NCBI GenBank assembly: GCA_965214055.1
Contig: OZ243931.1
Span: 992,001 to 1,056,000 of the forward strand
DNA length: 64,000 bases
Reading direction: 5' to 3'
Source: WTGA01 sp965214055
GTDB taxonomy: Bacteria; Pseudomonadota; Gammaproteobacteria; Arenicellales; Poriferihabitantaceae
The notes beneath the pieces are model-generated. The model was not told where the DNA came from, searched no databases, and worked only from the letters and a program-made list of their open reading frames with translations. The translations under genes and the position numbers were made by a program. Shown in pieces: positions 1 through 9,045 of this stretch (the first letter of the stretch is position 1; every line of letters starts with the position of its first letter).

Positions 1-338
1 TCCCAGGGTGCCTGGGTGGCATCCACGTAAAAGCCCGCTCCGGTACCGAAATCATAGTCCTCATCCTCCCCCGGTATGCCGGCTCCCCGGGGACTGGTAT
101 CCGGGACAACCAGCATCCAGCCATGGTTGGATGCTGGACGCTGGGCACCTGCCTTGGTGGTGAAATTTTCTTCGGTACAGGTCAACCCGGACAAAAACCA
201 CAATACCGGAACGGGGCCCCGGTGGATCCCCGGGGGCTGGTACACCGAAAACTGCATGGGTGTCCCCGTGGCTTCGGATAAATGGCGGTAGGTCCCCTGG
301 ACCCCGCCAAAGCAGGACTGTTCACTGATAATTTCCAT
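1..338 (-). CDS. fghA: S-formylglutathione hydrolase, C-terminal part cut by window edge
   Basis: Hydrolyses S-formylglutathione to formate and glutathione, the second step of glutathione-dependent formaldehyde oxidation in the cytoplasm. Only the first 112 codons are inside the window. The readable protein begins MEIISEQSCFGG and contains LWFLSGLTCTEENF and VVPDTSPRG, then GTGAGFYVDATQAPW, all typical of the esterase-D family N-terminal half; the catalytic serine lies beyond the edge. The ATG at 338 matches the usual family start (MELI- or MEII-); an in-frame GTG at 359 is an alternative. It lies 58 bp downstream of the formaldehyde dehydrogenase gene on the same strand, so the two probably form one operon. 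Confidence 0.93.
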   Translation of the reverse strand, partial: MEIISEQSCFGGVQGTYRHLSEATGTPMQFSVYQPPGIHRGPVPVLWFLSGLTCTEENFTTKAGAQRPASNHGWMLVVPDTSPRGAGIPGEDEDYDFGTGAGFYVDATQAPW

Positions 339-396
339 CTGGAAAACCCCGGAACTCACGAATGGAACTTATATAGTGTCTGGCAGAAAAACCCCC

Positions 397-1512
397 TCAC
401 GAATCATACACCACCACGCTTCGGATGGATTCCCCGGCGTGCATCAGGTCAAAGGCATCGTTGATCCGGTCCAGAGGCATGGTGTGGGTAATCAGGTCAT
501 CGATATTGATTTTTCCGTCCATATACCAATCCACGATTTTCGGGACATCGGTCCGGCCCCTTGCTCCGCCAAATGCGGTCCCCCGCCATACCCGGCCGGT
601 GACGAGTTGAAATGGCCGGGTGCTGATTTCCTGACCGGCCCCGGCTACCCCAATGATGACGCTTTCCCCCCAGCCTTTGTGGCAACATTCCAGCGCCTGG
701 CGCATCAATTCAACATTGCCGACACATTCAAAACTGTAGTCTGCCCCACCCCCGGTCAAATCCACAAGATAGGCCACCAGGTCATCCTCGACCTCCCCGG
801 GATTGACAAAATGCGTCATCCCGAAATTCGCCGCGAGGGCTTCCCGCCCGGGATTGATATCCACCCCCACAATCTTGTCCGCCCCGGCAAGCCGTGCACC
901 CTGAATGACATTCAGGCCAATCCCCCCCAGGCCGAAAACCACCACATTGTCCCCGGGCTGAACCTTCGCCGTGTTGATCACCGCGCCGATCCCCGTGGTG
1001 ACCCCACAACCGATATAACAGATCTTGTCAAACGGAGCATCTTCCCGGACCCTGGCAACCGCTATTTCGGGCAGGACCGTATAGTTCGAGAAAGTCGACG
1101 TTCCCATATAATGAAACAGTTTCTGCCTGCCAATGGAAAACCGGCTCGACCCATCCGGCATGACCCCTTGCCCCTGTGTGACCCGAATCGCCTGGCACAG
1201 GTTGGTTTTTCCGCTGGTGCAATACTCGCACTGCCTGCATTCAGGCGTGTACAGCGGGATAACATGGTCCCCGACCTGAACACTGGTCACCCCGGGCCCT
1301 ACCTCCACGACAACCCCCGCGCCTTCATGTCCAAGCACGGCGGGAAAAAGCCCCTCGGGATCGGCACCAGACAGGGTAAACTCATCGGTATGGCAAATTC
1401 CCGTTGCCTTGATTTCAACCAGCACTTCACCGGCCCTTGGGCCTTCCAGCTGCAGGGTTTCAATTTCCAAAGGTTTGCCGGCCTCGTAGGCCACTGCTGC
1501 TCTTGATTCCAT
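397..1512 (-). CDS. frmA: S-(hydroxymethyl)glutathione dehydrogenase (class III alcohol dehydrogenase)
   Basis: NAD-dependent, zinc-containing cytoplasmic enzyme that oxidises S-hydroxymethylglutathione (formaldehyde bound to glutathione) to S-formylglutathione. The 371-residue protein has the catalytic-zinc region GHEGAGVV, a structural zinc loop with cysteines in ECRQCEYCTSGKTNLC, and a Rossmann motif GLGGIGL followed by VGVD. The reading frame extends 17 codons further upstream, but the ATG at 1512 is preferred because GGAG lies 7 bases before it and the protein then starts MESRAAVAYEAG like the family. It is followed by S-formylglutathione hydrolase, giving a complete formaldehyde-to-formate route. 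Length is normal for the family. Confidence 0.96.
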   Translation of the reverse strand: MESRAAVAYEAGKPLEIETLQLEGPRAGEVLVEIKATGICHTDEFTLSGADPEGLFPAVLGHEGAGVVVEVGPGVTSVQVGDHVIPLYTPECRQCEYCTSGKTNLCQAIRVTQGQGVMPDGSSRFSIGRQKLFHYMGTSTFSNYTVLPEIAVARVREDAPFDKICYIGCGVTTGIGAVINTAKVQPGDNVVVFGLGGIGLNVIQGARLAGADKIVGVDINPGREALAANFGMTHFVNPGEVEDDLVAYLVDLTGGGADYSFECVGNVELMRQALECCHKGWGESVIIGVAGAGQEISTRPFQLVTGRVWRGTAFGGARGRTDVPKIVDWYMDGKINIDDLITHTMPLDRINDAFDLMHAGESIRSVVVYDS

Positions 1513-2049
1513 CGTTTTACTCCGCGTATTGAGGTTACAGGTTATTTTCTGACCGAATGACACGGTTCCGGGTAGGTGGTGGCTTCGACAATTTCTCTGT
1601 GTCCACCTCGCTCATGGCCCGTCGACGGGGTTTCCCAAGGGCCTGCCCTGACCGGATTCACCGTATCCAAAGTTTTGATTCCACTTCGGAACCTAAAGTC
1701 TATCAGCTTCAACTTTGCGGATGTCAAAAAAATTTCCCGTTGCCGGATTCCACGACCGGATCCCTGGACTCTCCATCCTGAAACCGGTGCATCCATACCG
1801 GCTTCGGGATTCAATCCCCCCGCCCGGACCCATTGAAGTGGCCGCGAACCGGGAGCGGGTTCGTTTCCGAAGAAAATGGAACCATCCATCTATCGGTCCA
1901 AATCCGGTATGATTGATCCTTGTACAGGGGAGAGGGGGCAACACCCTGAATTCAGGCAATGAGTGGCGATGGGCAACCCATGCCTTCCAAAATCCCCTGG
2001 ACCGAACCCAAAACAATGACTGAAGCCGTGCTGGAGACCAATAGGAATA
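1513..2049. other. Divergent intergenic region, no gene seen
   Basis: About 540 bases lie between the frmA start on the minus strand and the DUF1538 operon on the plus strand. Open frames here have no recognisable protein motifs, ribosome binding sites or family resemblance. It presumably holds the promoters of both divergent operons, but I found no clear -35/-10 pair or operator. Confidence 0.5.
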
Positions 2050-2781
2050 TTGAATTGTAGAGCCCCCCTGATTACGCTGTTTGGCAGTTTTCGCGACCTG
2101 CTTCCAATCCTGGTCGTGGTTGCATTCTTTCAACTGGTGGTGCTGGGCCAGCCTTTTCCGGATTTGCTGGGCCTGCTGGTGGGGACCGTACTGGTACTGC
2201 TGGGCCTCACGTTCTTCCTGTACGGCCTTGAAATCAGCCTGTTTCCGCTGGGGGACAACATGGCCTATGCCTTTGCCAAAAAGGGCAGCGTATTCTGGCT
2301 GCTGACCTTCGGGTTTGCACTGGGGTTTGGCACCACCATTGCAGAACCCGCATTAATCGCCGTCGCGGATGAAGCCTCCAAAGTGATGGCGAATGGAAAT
2401 ATCATTCCCGATACCGAACCTTCCCGGCAGCGATACGCCGATGGTCTTCGGGTCACCGTGGCATTTTCAGTGGGTGCAGCCATCGTCACGGGGGTCTACC
2501 GGATCGTTCGGGGGTGGCCGATCCATATCATGATCATCATCGGATACCTTTTCGTGGTAATCATGACGATTCTGGCTCCCAGGGAGATTATCGGGATTGC
2601 CTACGATTCAGGCGGCGTCACGACGTCAACGATTACGGTACCCCTGGTCACGGCACTCGGGGTGGGGCTGGCCTCTTCCATACGGGGCCGAAATCCAATG
2701 GTGGACGGGTTTGGGCTGATTGCCTTTGCTTCTTTATTTCCCATGATTTTTGTCATGGGTTACGGGATGCTGTACCGATGA
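2050..2781 (+). CDS. DUF1538 membrane protein, first of a pair
   Basis: Predicted inner-membrane protein of about 243 residues with several hydrophobic helices. It carries the DUF1538 signature seen as GTTIAEPALIAVADEA near residue 95 and AYDSGGVTTSTITVP near 190, ending GLIAFASLFPMIFVMGYG. Substrate unknown; the repeated glycine-rich half-sites and family membership suggest a transporter or channel, which is inference. The start is uncertain: TTG at 2050 is used because the frame has no ATG upstream, with AGGA only 3 bases away and GGAG 14 away. The stop overlaps the start of the next gene (ATGA), so the two halves are translated together. In many relatives the two DUF1538 domains are fused in one protein. 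Confidence 0.8.
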   Translation: MNCRAPLITLFGSFRDLLPILVVVAFFQLVVLGQPFPDLLGLLVGTVLVLLGLTFFLYGLEISLFPLGDNMAYAFAKKGSVFWLLTFGFALGFGTTIAEPALIAVADEASKVMANGNIIPDTEPSRQRYADGLRVTVAFSVGAAIVTGVYRIVRGWPIHIMIIIGYLFVVIMTILAPREIIGIAYDSGGVTTSTITVPLVTALGVGLASSIRGRNPMVDGFGLIAFASLFPMIFVMGYGMLYR

Positions 2782-3569
2782 GTCTGCCACTCCATATTCT
2801 GGACACCATGCTCGATACCGTGGTCGATGTATTGCCGATCACGGCAATCATCCTCCTGTTTCAGGTCTGCGTGATCCGCAAGGCACTGCCGAATATCCGC
2901 CGATTGCTCATCGGCTTCGTATTTGTACTGGTGGGATTGACCCTGTTCCTGGTGGGGCTGGAAAAAGCCCTGTTTCCCATCGGCCGGTTAATGGCGGCAC
3001 AGCTGACGGACATCAGTTTTATCCTCAAGGATTCCCTGTCGGCACAGCCCACCTGGTCCTCCTACTACTGGGTCTATATTTTTGCGTTTTGTATTGGCGC
3101 CAGCACAACCATCGCCGAACCGTCATTGATTGCAGTGGCTCAAAAAGCCAACCAGGTGTCCGCCGGTTCCATTGGAATCTGGGGATTGAGAACCGCGGTG
3201 GCACTGGGAGTTGCAATCGGAATATCCCTGGGGACCTGGCGGATCGTGGTGGGAATCCCCATTCACTATTTCATCATTCCAGGCTACGTATTTGTCGTCA
3301 TTCAAACCTACTTTTCACCCAAGATGATCGTCCCGCTGGCGTATGATTCCGGGGGGGTGACCACTTCGACGGTAACCGTCCCCATTGTCGCAGCACTGGG
3401 CCTGGGACTGGCGGAAACGGTCCCGGGGCGAGACCCCGTTCTGGACGGTTTTGGCCTGATCGCCTTCGCAAGCCTGTTTCCGATGATCACCGTCATGGGA
3501 TATGCCCAGGGTTCGACATGGCTGGCATCTCGGAAGCGGGTTAAACCACAACATTCCAAACAACCGTAA
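2778..3569 (+). CDS. DUF1538 membrane protein, second of a pair
   Basis: A 263-residue membrane protein paralogous to the preceding gene. It repeats the same landmarks: GASTTIAEPSLIAVAQKA, AYDSGGVTTSTVTVP and GFGLIAFASLFPMITVMGYA. The frame is open further upstream, but the ATG at 2778 overlaps the stop of the previous gene by 4 bases and gives a protein that aligns with it from its first helix (LDTVVDVLPITAIILLFQV), so this start is preferred. The two products probably form an inverted or pseudo-symmetric pair in the membrane. Transport function is inferred; no substrate can be named. Confidence 0.82.
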   Translation: MSLPLHILDTMLDTVVDVLPITAIILLFQVCVIRKALPNIRRLLIGFVFVLVGLTLFLVGLEKALFPIGRLMAAQLTDISFILKDSLSAQPTWSSYYWVYIFAFCIGASTTIAEPSLIAVAQKANQVSAGSIGIWGLRTAVALGVAIGISLGTWRIVVGIPIHYFIIPGYVFVVIQTYFSPKMIVPLAYDSGGVTTSTVTVPIVAALGLGLAETVPGRDPVLDGFGLIAFASLFPMITVMGYAQGSTWLASRKRVKPQHSKQP

Positions 3570-3585
3570 GTAAGGGAGTCCAATC

Positions 3586-3936
3586 ATGCATTTTAAATTA
3601 CTCGTTACATTCGTCGATAAGGCACAAACCAAGGCCGTCATGCAGGCCGCCCGGGACAAAGGGGCCCGGGGGGCCACCGTCATTACCGGCGCAAGGGGGG
3701 AGGGCCTGAATGAAACCCCCACATTCCTGGGCCTTACCCTTGAAACCCAGCGAAACGTGATCCTGTTTCTGGTGGAAGAACATATCAGCCGGGAAATTCT
3801 GGAGCACATTGCTGAAGTCGGTGAATTCGATAAAACACCCGGAACAGGGATTGCCGTACAGATTGATATTGAAGATGCGGTGGGCGTGTTACACCAGGCC
3901 GCAACACTGAACGAAATCGTGGAGGAAAACCTATGA
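3586..3936 (+). CDS. PII-like (GlnB-fold) signalling protein
   Basis: A 116-residue cytoplasmic protein beginning MHFKLLVTFVDKAQTKAVMQAARDKG, the beta-alpha pattern of PII-like regulators that bind adenine nucleotides and control membrane transporters. It contains GARGATVITGARGEG in the T-loop/B-loop region. No canonical GlnB uridylylation tyrosine is obvious. It lies 16 bases after the DUF1538 pair and overlaps the next gene by 4 bases, so it probably regulates the DUF1538 membrane proteins. A sensible start is the ATG preceded by TAAGGGAG. Family placement is by sequence pattern only. Confidence 0.8.
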   Translation: MHFKLLVTFVDKAQTKAVMQAARDKGARGATVITGARGEGLNETPTFLGLTLETQRNVILFLVEEHISREILEHIAEVGEFDKTPGTGIAVQIDIEDAVGVLHQAATLNEIVEENL

Positions 3937-4340
3937 ACAGGCGAAATAAAATTCGGGTCAGGGAGATCATGACCGACAAGTTCAAAATGATGGACGGGAT
4001 GGCAACGGTCCGGGAGGGTCTGGACGTGATGATCAGTTCGGACACCGATGCCTTGATCGTGAACAAGCGGACGCAGGACGATGCCTACGGAATTGTCCTG
4101 TTGTCGGATATCGCAAGGAAAGTGCTGAGCAAAAACCAGTCCCGCAGCCGCACCAATTTGTATGAAATCATGTCCAAGCCGGTCCTTGCAGTAGAACCGG
4201 ACCTGGATATCCGGCATTGTGCCCGGTTGTTTGACCGCTTTGGGCTGTCACTCGCACCGGTCCTTGATGAGGGCGAGGTGATCGGTGTGATCAGTTACCA
4301 GGAAATTGTTCTCGAGGGTCTCGCAAAATTTGAAACCTGA
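3933..4340 (+). CDS. Tandem CBS-domain protein
   Basis: A 135-residue cytoplasmic protein with two CBS domains. The first starts near VREIMTDKFKMMDGMATVREG, the second near LYEIMSKPVLAVEPDLDIRHC, and the end reads GVISYQEIV. CBS pairs bind adenosine nucleotides and often gate channels or transporters. Its ATG overlaps the stop of the PII-like gene (ATGA), so it is the last gene of the four-gene DUF1538 operon. Two nucleotide-sensing proteins beside one membrane pair suggests energy- or nucleotide-controlled transport; this role is inferred. Confidence 0.87.
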   Translation: MNRRNKIRVREIMTDKFKMMDGMATVREGLDVMISSDTDALIVNKRTQDDAYGIVLLSDIARKVLSKNQSRSRTNLYEIMSKPVLAVEPDLDIRHCARLFDRFGLSLAPVLDEGEVIGVISYQEIVLEGLAKFET

Positions 4341-4449
4341 CGTATCCGGAAACCGACCATCGGGTTTCCAGTCAACATGGGCTCGGGCCATGCCGAACAA
4401 ACCGGAGGTTTCTCTGGATAGACACCACGGGAGAAAGGGAAATGGGCCA

Positions 4450-5757
4450 TCATTGCTGGAGTGGATCCAGTATTTTCCCGCGCAATTTCCAAATCGGTGA
4501 AGATACCGCCTCTCCCACACATTCACGGGTAATCACCTGACCCTTCTTGACCGGCCGGACCATCCGGATATCGCTGGCAAGGCCAATGGGCAGGGAGCGG
4601 GCCAAAATGCTGGTCTTCGCCGGCTGCAACTTTCCCCACACAGTATGACCACCTTCCCCATCGAGCATTTCTCCAGCTGCCAGGTCGCGCTTGGCCACCG
4701 CCGCAACATCTGCCTTGAATAACCTGGGCGAACCGGTGGGTTGCCGTCGCAGTGCTGCACTGAATATGGAGATATTCAATTCAAGTCCGATGAGATGAAA
4801 GGGCTTGAACATGGCCGAGTACCGACCGGTGGAATCGGTATTCATCCCATATTGGCGAAAACAACCCGCCGTGTAGTCATTGGGCGCCTCAAATACGCAG
4901 TACACTCCCCAGCGCAAATCCCGTGGTACCGGCCGGCCATCCCGCTCCAGGCTGGATACCACCTCAACCTGGCCATCAAATTCCAGTTGGCCACCCTGCT
5001 CCTTCGGCCTCAATACCCGGGCAAGGTCGTCCGTACCGCAGGGTGGAAATACCAGCCCGTTCGAAGGCACCTGCAGGTCCGCTGCATTGGCAATGGCCGC
5101 CATTTCGATGGCAGACTTGGTCCCATCCAGAAAAGAATTGAACATTTGGTCCCGCATCCCGGCGGCAGCGGCCTGTTCCGCAGTCAACCCATAGTGCGAC
5201 CAGACCGTATCCGGGGTGGACTCATGGTAGTGCGGCAGGTATTTGGTGCCTTTGCCGGCGGCCACCACCTTGAATCCACAGGCACGCGCCCAGTCAATCA
5301 TTTCCAATGTCAGGGACGGCTGGTCGCCATAGGCCATGGAATACACCACCCCGGCCTGTTCCGCCTGCCGGGCCAACCAGGGTCCAGCCAGGACATCTGC
5401 TTCCACATTCACCATGACGATGTGTTTGCCCTGTTCGATACACATCCGTGCATGCTCGACACCGGAAATGGGGTGGCCGGTTGCCTCCACCACCACCTCG
5501 ACCTCATCGCTCCTGATCAGCCGTTCTGCATTGTCACCGAATCCTGTTTTCCCGATCCGGCCCTCATCCCATCCGACCTGTCTGCACTGTTGAACGGCGC
5601 GCTCCACATCCAGATCGGCAATCATCGTCACGGACAGCCCCGGGGTAGTGGGCACCTGGGACAAAAACATCGAACCGAACTTCCCCGCTCCAATCAAACC
5701 CACCCGAACCGGGTTTCCCCGAGCTTCCCGTTCCAGCAGAGACTGATGCAGGTACAT
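4450..5757 (-). CDS. NAD(P)-binding oxidoreductase with C-terminal SAF domain (homoserine dehydrogenase-like)
   Basis: A 435-residue cytoplasmic protein. The N-terminal Rossmann motif VGLIGAGKFGSMF is near residues 18-30, followed by MIADLDVERA and VVVEATGHP, as in predicted homoserine-dehydrogenase-like oxidoreductases of the COG4091 type. The C-terminal 80 residues (KRDLAAGEMLDGEGGHTVWG and onward) form a SAF domain. True homoserine dehydrogenase activity is doubtful, since these proteins are usually in catabolic contexts. The frame opens upstream to 5904, but the ATG at 5757 is chosen because it avoids overlap with the PhyH gene and begins just before the Rossmann fold. It follows the dioxygenase gene by 32 bp on the same strand, so they probably act on related substrates. 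Confidence 0.85.
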   Translation of the reverse strand: MYLHQSLLEREARGNPVRVGLIGAGKFGSMFLSQVPTTPGLSVTMIADLDVERAVQQCRQVGWDEGRIGKTGFGDNAERLIRSDEVEVVVEATGHPISGVEHARMCIEQGKHIVMVNVEADVLAGPWLARQAEQAGVVYSMAYGDQPSLTLEMIDWARACGFKVVAAGKGTKYLPHYHESTPDTVWSHYGLTAEQAAAAGMRDQMFNSFLDGTKSAIEMAAIANAADLQVPSNGLVFPPCGTDDLARVLRPKEQGGQLEFDGQVEVVSSLERDGRPVPRDLRWGVYCVFEAPNDYTAGCFRQYGMNTDSTGRYSAMFKPFHLIGLELNISIFSAALRRQPTGSPRLFKADVAAVAKRDLAAGEMLDGEGGHTVWGKLQPAKTSILARSLPIGLASDIRMVRPVKKGQVITRECVGEAVSSPIWKLRGKILDPLQQ

Positions 5758-5789
5758 GACAATAAATGCGTTGCCCGGATGATCCGGGT

Positions 5790-6569
5790 TCAGGTTTCCA
5801 GATCCATCAACGTATCGTCCGCCAATGGTTCGATGGCGGTAAAGTCCCGATGGGCAATCCATTCCGGCCGCTTGAATCGCTGGATGTGGTTGTCGACATG
5901 ACACAGTGACAGGTAAACAATGGTTCGGTCCATGGGGCTGATATTGGGCGGACTGGCATGCACCAGCAGGCTTGAAAACATGATGACCGACCCGGCATTC
6001 CCCGTGGGTGCAACACAGCCTCCCTGCTCGTACAGCTGCACAACGGTTTCCCGGTCAAGGGTCCACAGGGGATAACTGGTGGTCTCCAGGTCATGTCCGG
6101 CCACCACCACGCCCTGTTTGTGGCTCCCCGGAATAAAGAGCAGCGGACCATTTGCCGCGGTCACATCATCGACAAAGACCGCAATATTCATTGCCCTGGG
6201 TTCCGGCATCCAGTCATCTCTTGCCCAGGTGCCGTAATCCTGATGCCATTGCCAGACATCCCCGTCAAAAGCTACTTTTGCATTGACTTTGTACTGGTGG
6301 ATATAGACCGGCCCCCCCAGCAGGGCCATCACAGGATGAATCAACCGGGGATGTGCACCGAGCCTTCTGAAGCATTCATTGTACGTGTGTGCCGAAAAAG
6401 CGGTCCGCGCCACCCCGGAACTTTCCCGCCAGACTTCTTCGCGCTGCTCGGCATATACAGCGGTGGCCGCCTTCTTCAGGACTGCCACTTCCGCCGGGTT
6501 GAAAATGTCCGGGAAAAACAGGTAGCCGAGTTCGTTGAACTCGTCAATTTGATGATCGGTGAGCCGCAT
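5790..6569 (-). CDS. Phytanoyl-CoA dioxygenase (PhyH) family Fe(II)/2-oxoglutarate oxygenase
   Basis: A 259-residue oxygenase that should hydroxylate a small organic substrate using Fe(II), O2 and 2-oxoglutarate. The iron facial triad is visible as H109 and D111 in WHQDYGTW and H204 in LVHASPPN, with R215 (MDRTIVYLS) positioned to bind 2-oxoglutarate. NGPLLFIPGSHKQG and the preceding region resemble ectoine hydroxylase and its relatives, but the ectoine-specific residues cannot be confirmed and no ect genes are nearby, so the substrate is open. It leads a two-gene unit with the SAF-domain oxidoreductase, suggesting hydroxylation followed by oxidation. Confidence 0.87.
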   Translation of the reverse strand: MRLTDHQIDEFNELGYLFFPDIFNPAEVAVLKKAATAVYAEQREEVWRESSGVARTAFSAHTYNECFRRLGAHPRLIHPVMALLGGPVYIHQYKVNAKVAFDGDVWQWHQDYGTWARDDWMPEPRAMNIAVFVDDVTAANGPLLFIPGSHKQGVVVAGHDLETTSYPLWTLDRETVVQLYEQGGCVAPTGNAGSVIMFSSLLVHASPPNISPMDRTIVYLSLCHVDNHIQRFKRPEWIAHRDFTAIEPLADDTLMDLET

Positions 6570-6658
6570 GGGTACGGGATGAAATCTCCTTGGTCAAACA
6601 GGATTCAATGTACCCGATCAGGCCGGCTTTGCACAACCTCTTCCACACAAAATCGCCA

Positions 6659-6802
6659 CTACTCGTCTTCTTCGTCGAGAATCCGGTGCGCCGGCCCGGT
6701 CAGGTCATCAAACTGGCCACTGTGTACCGCCCAGACCACGACGCCGACCAGCACCGTTACGAGAACAAGAGACAGGGGGATCAGCAGGTAAAGAATCTCC
6801 AT
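6659..6802 (-). CDS. ccoS: cbb3-type cytochrome oxidase assembly protein CcoS
   Basis: A 47-residue single-pass membrane protein, MEILYLLIPLSLVLVTVL then GVVVWAVHSGQFDDL and an acidic tail ending DEEDE. The short hydrophobic helix followed by a W-A-V-x-S-G-Q-F-D-D-L motif is diagnostic of CcoS, which is needed to load heme and copper into cbb3 oxidase. Its ATG shares one base with the ccoI stop codon (TAATG), so it is translationally coupled to ccoI. It is the last cco gene on this strand. Confidence 0.95.
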   Translation of the reverse strand: MEILYLLIPLSLVLVTVLVGVVVWAVHSGQFDDLTGPAHRILDEEDE

Positions 6803-9045
6803 TAGACCGCTTCCACTTCGCAAAGAGCCGGGGTTTTTCCCGTCAGGCGGCCTTTCCCGCCATCTCTTGACAACCGGACTGCATTGACGCTGACCACCAC
6901 CGAACTCAACGACATGCCGATTGCGGCCAGCCAGGGGGGGACCAGTCCACTGACCGCTGCAGGCAGGGCCAGCAGGTTATAGCCAATCGCCCAGGCCATG
7001 TTTTGTTTGATAATGCGGCGAGTCCGTCTGGATGCATCGAAAACTTCAATCATGTCAAACAGGCGATCATTCAACAGCACGACGTCGGCATGCCTCTTTG
7101 ACAACCCGGCCCCCTGTCCCATGGCCAGGGACACCGTGGCCGATGCCAGCACCGGGGCATCGTTGAAGCCATCCCCAACCACGGTCACTCCCTGTCCCCG
7201 GGCGATGCGTTCCTTCACCGCTTCCTTCTTTCCGTCGGGGGAAAGCCCACTTTGAAAATCTGCAATCCCCAGCTTTTCTGCCACCGCTGCCACCGCGTTT
7301 TGATGGTCGCCGGACAACAGCGAAATGGAGAACCCTCTTCGCTTCAGGGCCGCGATGGTCTGCACGGCATCCTGCCGGAGAGCATCCGACAATTCAAACC
7401 GGGCAATGACCCCGTTCGAATCCCCAAGCAGGCACACACTGTGCACGCCGTTTCTTTCCGACCATTCCGGGGGCAGTGCCCCGGGCAACTGCGCGCCGAC
7501 GAACTCCGTGGACCCGATGCAATACCATTCCCCGTTGATCCACCCCGTCATGCCACTGCCGGCGGTATTGTCGATGTTTTCGGCATCCAGTTCCCTGCGG
7601 CCGGCTGCCTGGCCGCGAAAGGCCTTCGCAAAGGGGTGGCTCGATGCCCGGTTCAGTGCCGCGGCAATGTCCACGGCTGCTGACTGGTCCCGGCCCGGGA
7701 CCACGATAACCCGGTGAATGCCAGGTTCCCCAGTCGTCAGGGTGCCGGTCTTGTCAAAGCAAATGTGTTCCACGGCGGCGATATCTTCAAGAAATTCTCC
7801 TTTCACCGGGACAATACCGCGTTTGGTCAGCTTCCCCATGGTGGCGATGAATGCGGTGGGGGTTGCCAGGGATAGCGCGCAGGGACAGGCGATCACCAGG
7901 GTGGAAATGATCACCGACAGCCACATGGATTCATCCCTGAACCACCAGTAGCCTCCCGCAACCACCGTGAGCAGCAGAACAAAACCAACAAATCGGGATG
8001 CGATGCCATCCGCCAGTTTTGCCATGCGGGGCTTGGTGCCCTGCGCGGATTCGGCGAGATGGGCAATCTGGTTGACCGTGTTGTTTTCCGTCAATTCGCT
8101 GACCCGCACCCTAAGATCATTGTCAAGGTTAATGCTCCCCGCAATGACCCGGGACCCGGTGGATTTGTGCACCGGCTCGCTCTCCCCGGTGAGAATGGAC
8201 TCGTCCACAGTGGACCGGCCCCCGACCACGACCCCATCCGCAGCCACGGCCTCCCCCGCCCCGATAAAAATCCGGTCTCCGATCTGAAGATCCTGGATAT
8301 CCACACGCTCTGTTTTTCCGGATGTGGTCGATTTCAAGGCCATTTCAGGAACCGCTTTTTCCATTTTGAAGATGGCATTCAGGCTGTTTCTCCGTGCCCC
8401 GAGTTCCAGGAACCTTGCCGACAGCAGCAAAAAGACAAACATGGCGATGGATTCGTAATAAATCTGGCCCGGATACCCGAATGTCGTGATGGCACTGCCG
8501 AAGAAAGCGGTCAGCAGCGCAATGGAAACCGGGACATCCACCCCCACTGTCCATCTCCGAAGATTGCTGGCCGCTGCCATAAAAAACGGTTTGGCGGCAA
8601 AAACCATGATGGGAAGGGTCATGAGCATGGCTGCGAATTCCAGGGCCGACTGATACCCGGGATCCATGCCATACGCCTCTCCAAAATACAGGGCCACGGA
8701 GATCATCATCACCTGCATGCCCAGAGCCGCTGCAACACCAATCCGGACCAGCGCCTTGCGCCGTTCGGACTCTATGTCCTCCTCCTGCCGGCTGGCCTGA
8801 TAGGGGACCGCGGGATACCCCGACTCGGAAAACAACCGGATCACGCGTTCGAAGGACAGTGCGTCACCCTCCCAGCACACCGACGCCCGGTGCGTCGCGG
8901 GATTGACTTGTATGCTTTGAATGCCCGGGTGTCGTCGGATTTTTGACTCTATGGAGGCAATACACCCCGAACAGGTGATCCCGGCAACACTCAACGCCGC
9001 CTCCCGGGAGCCGTTTCGCCCTTGTTTTACGAAACGCTCAAGCAA
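6802..9045 (-). CDS. ccoI: Copper-translocating P-type ATPase CcoI (FixI), probably frameshifted at its N-terminus
   Basis: P1B-type ATPase of the inner membrane that exports Cu for cbb3 oxidase maturation. The 747 residues visible include an HMA metal-binding domain with GITCSGC, the transmembrane CPC motif (CPCALSLATP), the phosphorylation site DKTGTLTTG and the hinge GDGFNDAP. The frame only opens at a TTG at 9045, without a convincing Shine-Dalgarno. A different frame just upstream (9158 to 9027) encodes HGCGLPVG, resembling the cysteine-containing N-terminus of CcoI, and one extra A in the run at 9044-9047 would join both frames to about 785 residues, the normal length. The gene may therefore be frameshifted or contain a sequencing error. 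It is followed directly by ccoS. Confidence 0.92.
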   Translation of the reverse strand: MLERFVKQGRNGSREAALSVAGITCSGCIASIESKIRRHPGIQSIQVNPATHRASVCWEGDALSFERVIRLFSESGYPAVPYQASRQEEDIESERRKALVRIGVAAALGMQVMMISVALYFGEAYGMDPGYQSALEFAAMLMTLPIMVFAAKPFFMAAASNLRRWTVGVDVPVSIALLTAFFGSAITTFGYPGQIYYESIAMFVFLLLSARFLELGARRNSLNAIFKMEKAVPEMALKSTTSGKTERVDIQDLQIGDRIFIGAGEAVAADGVVVGGRSTVDESILTGESEPVHKSTGSRVIAGSINLDNDLRVRVSELTENNTVNQIAHLAESAQGTKPRMAKLADGIASRFVGFVLLLTVVAGGYWWFRDESMWLSVIISTLVIACPCALSLATPTAFIATMGKLTKRGIVPVKGEFLEDIAAVEHICFDKTGTLTTGEPGIHRVIVVPGRDQSAAVDIAAALNRASSHPFAKAFRGQAAGRRELDAENIDNTAGSGMTGWINGEWYCIGSTEFVGAQLPGALPPEWSERNGVHSVCLLGDSNGVIARFELSDALRQDAVQTIAALKRRGFSISLLSGDHQNAVAAVAEKLGIADFQSGLSPDGKKEAVKERIARGQGVTVVGDGFNDAPVLASATVSLAMGQGAGLSKRHADVVLLNDRLFDMIEVFDASRRTRRIIKQNMAWAIGYNLLALPAAVSGLVPPWLAAIGMSLSSVVVSVNAVRLSRDGGKGRLTGKTPALCEVEAV

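Noticed and set aside
376..1506. Long plus-strand frame antisense to frmA
   Set aside because: It is a composition shadow of the formaldehyde dehydrogenase gene, with no known motifs.
4741..5901. Long plus-strand frame antisense to the SAF oxidoreductase
   Set aside because: Same reason; the minus-strand product has a clear Rossmann fold and SAF domain.
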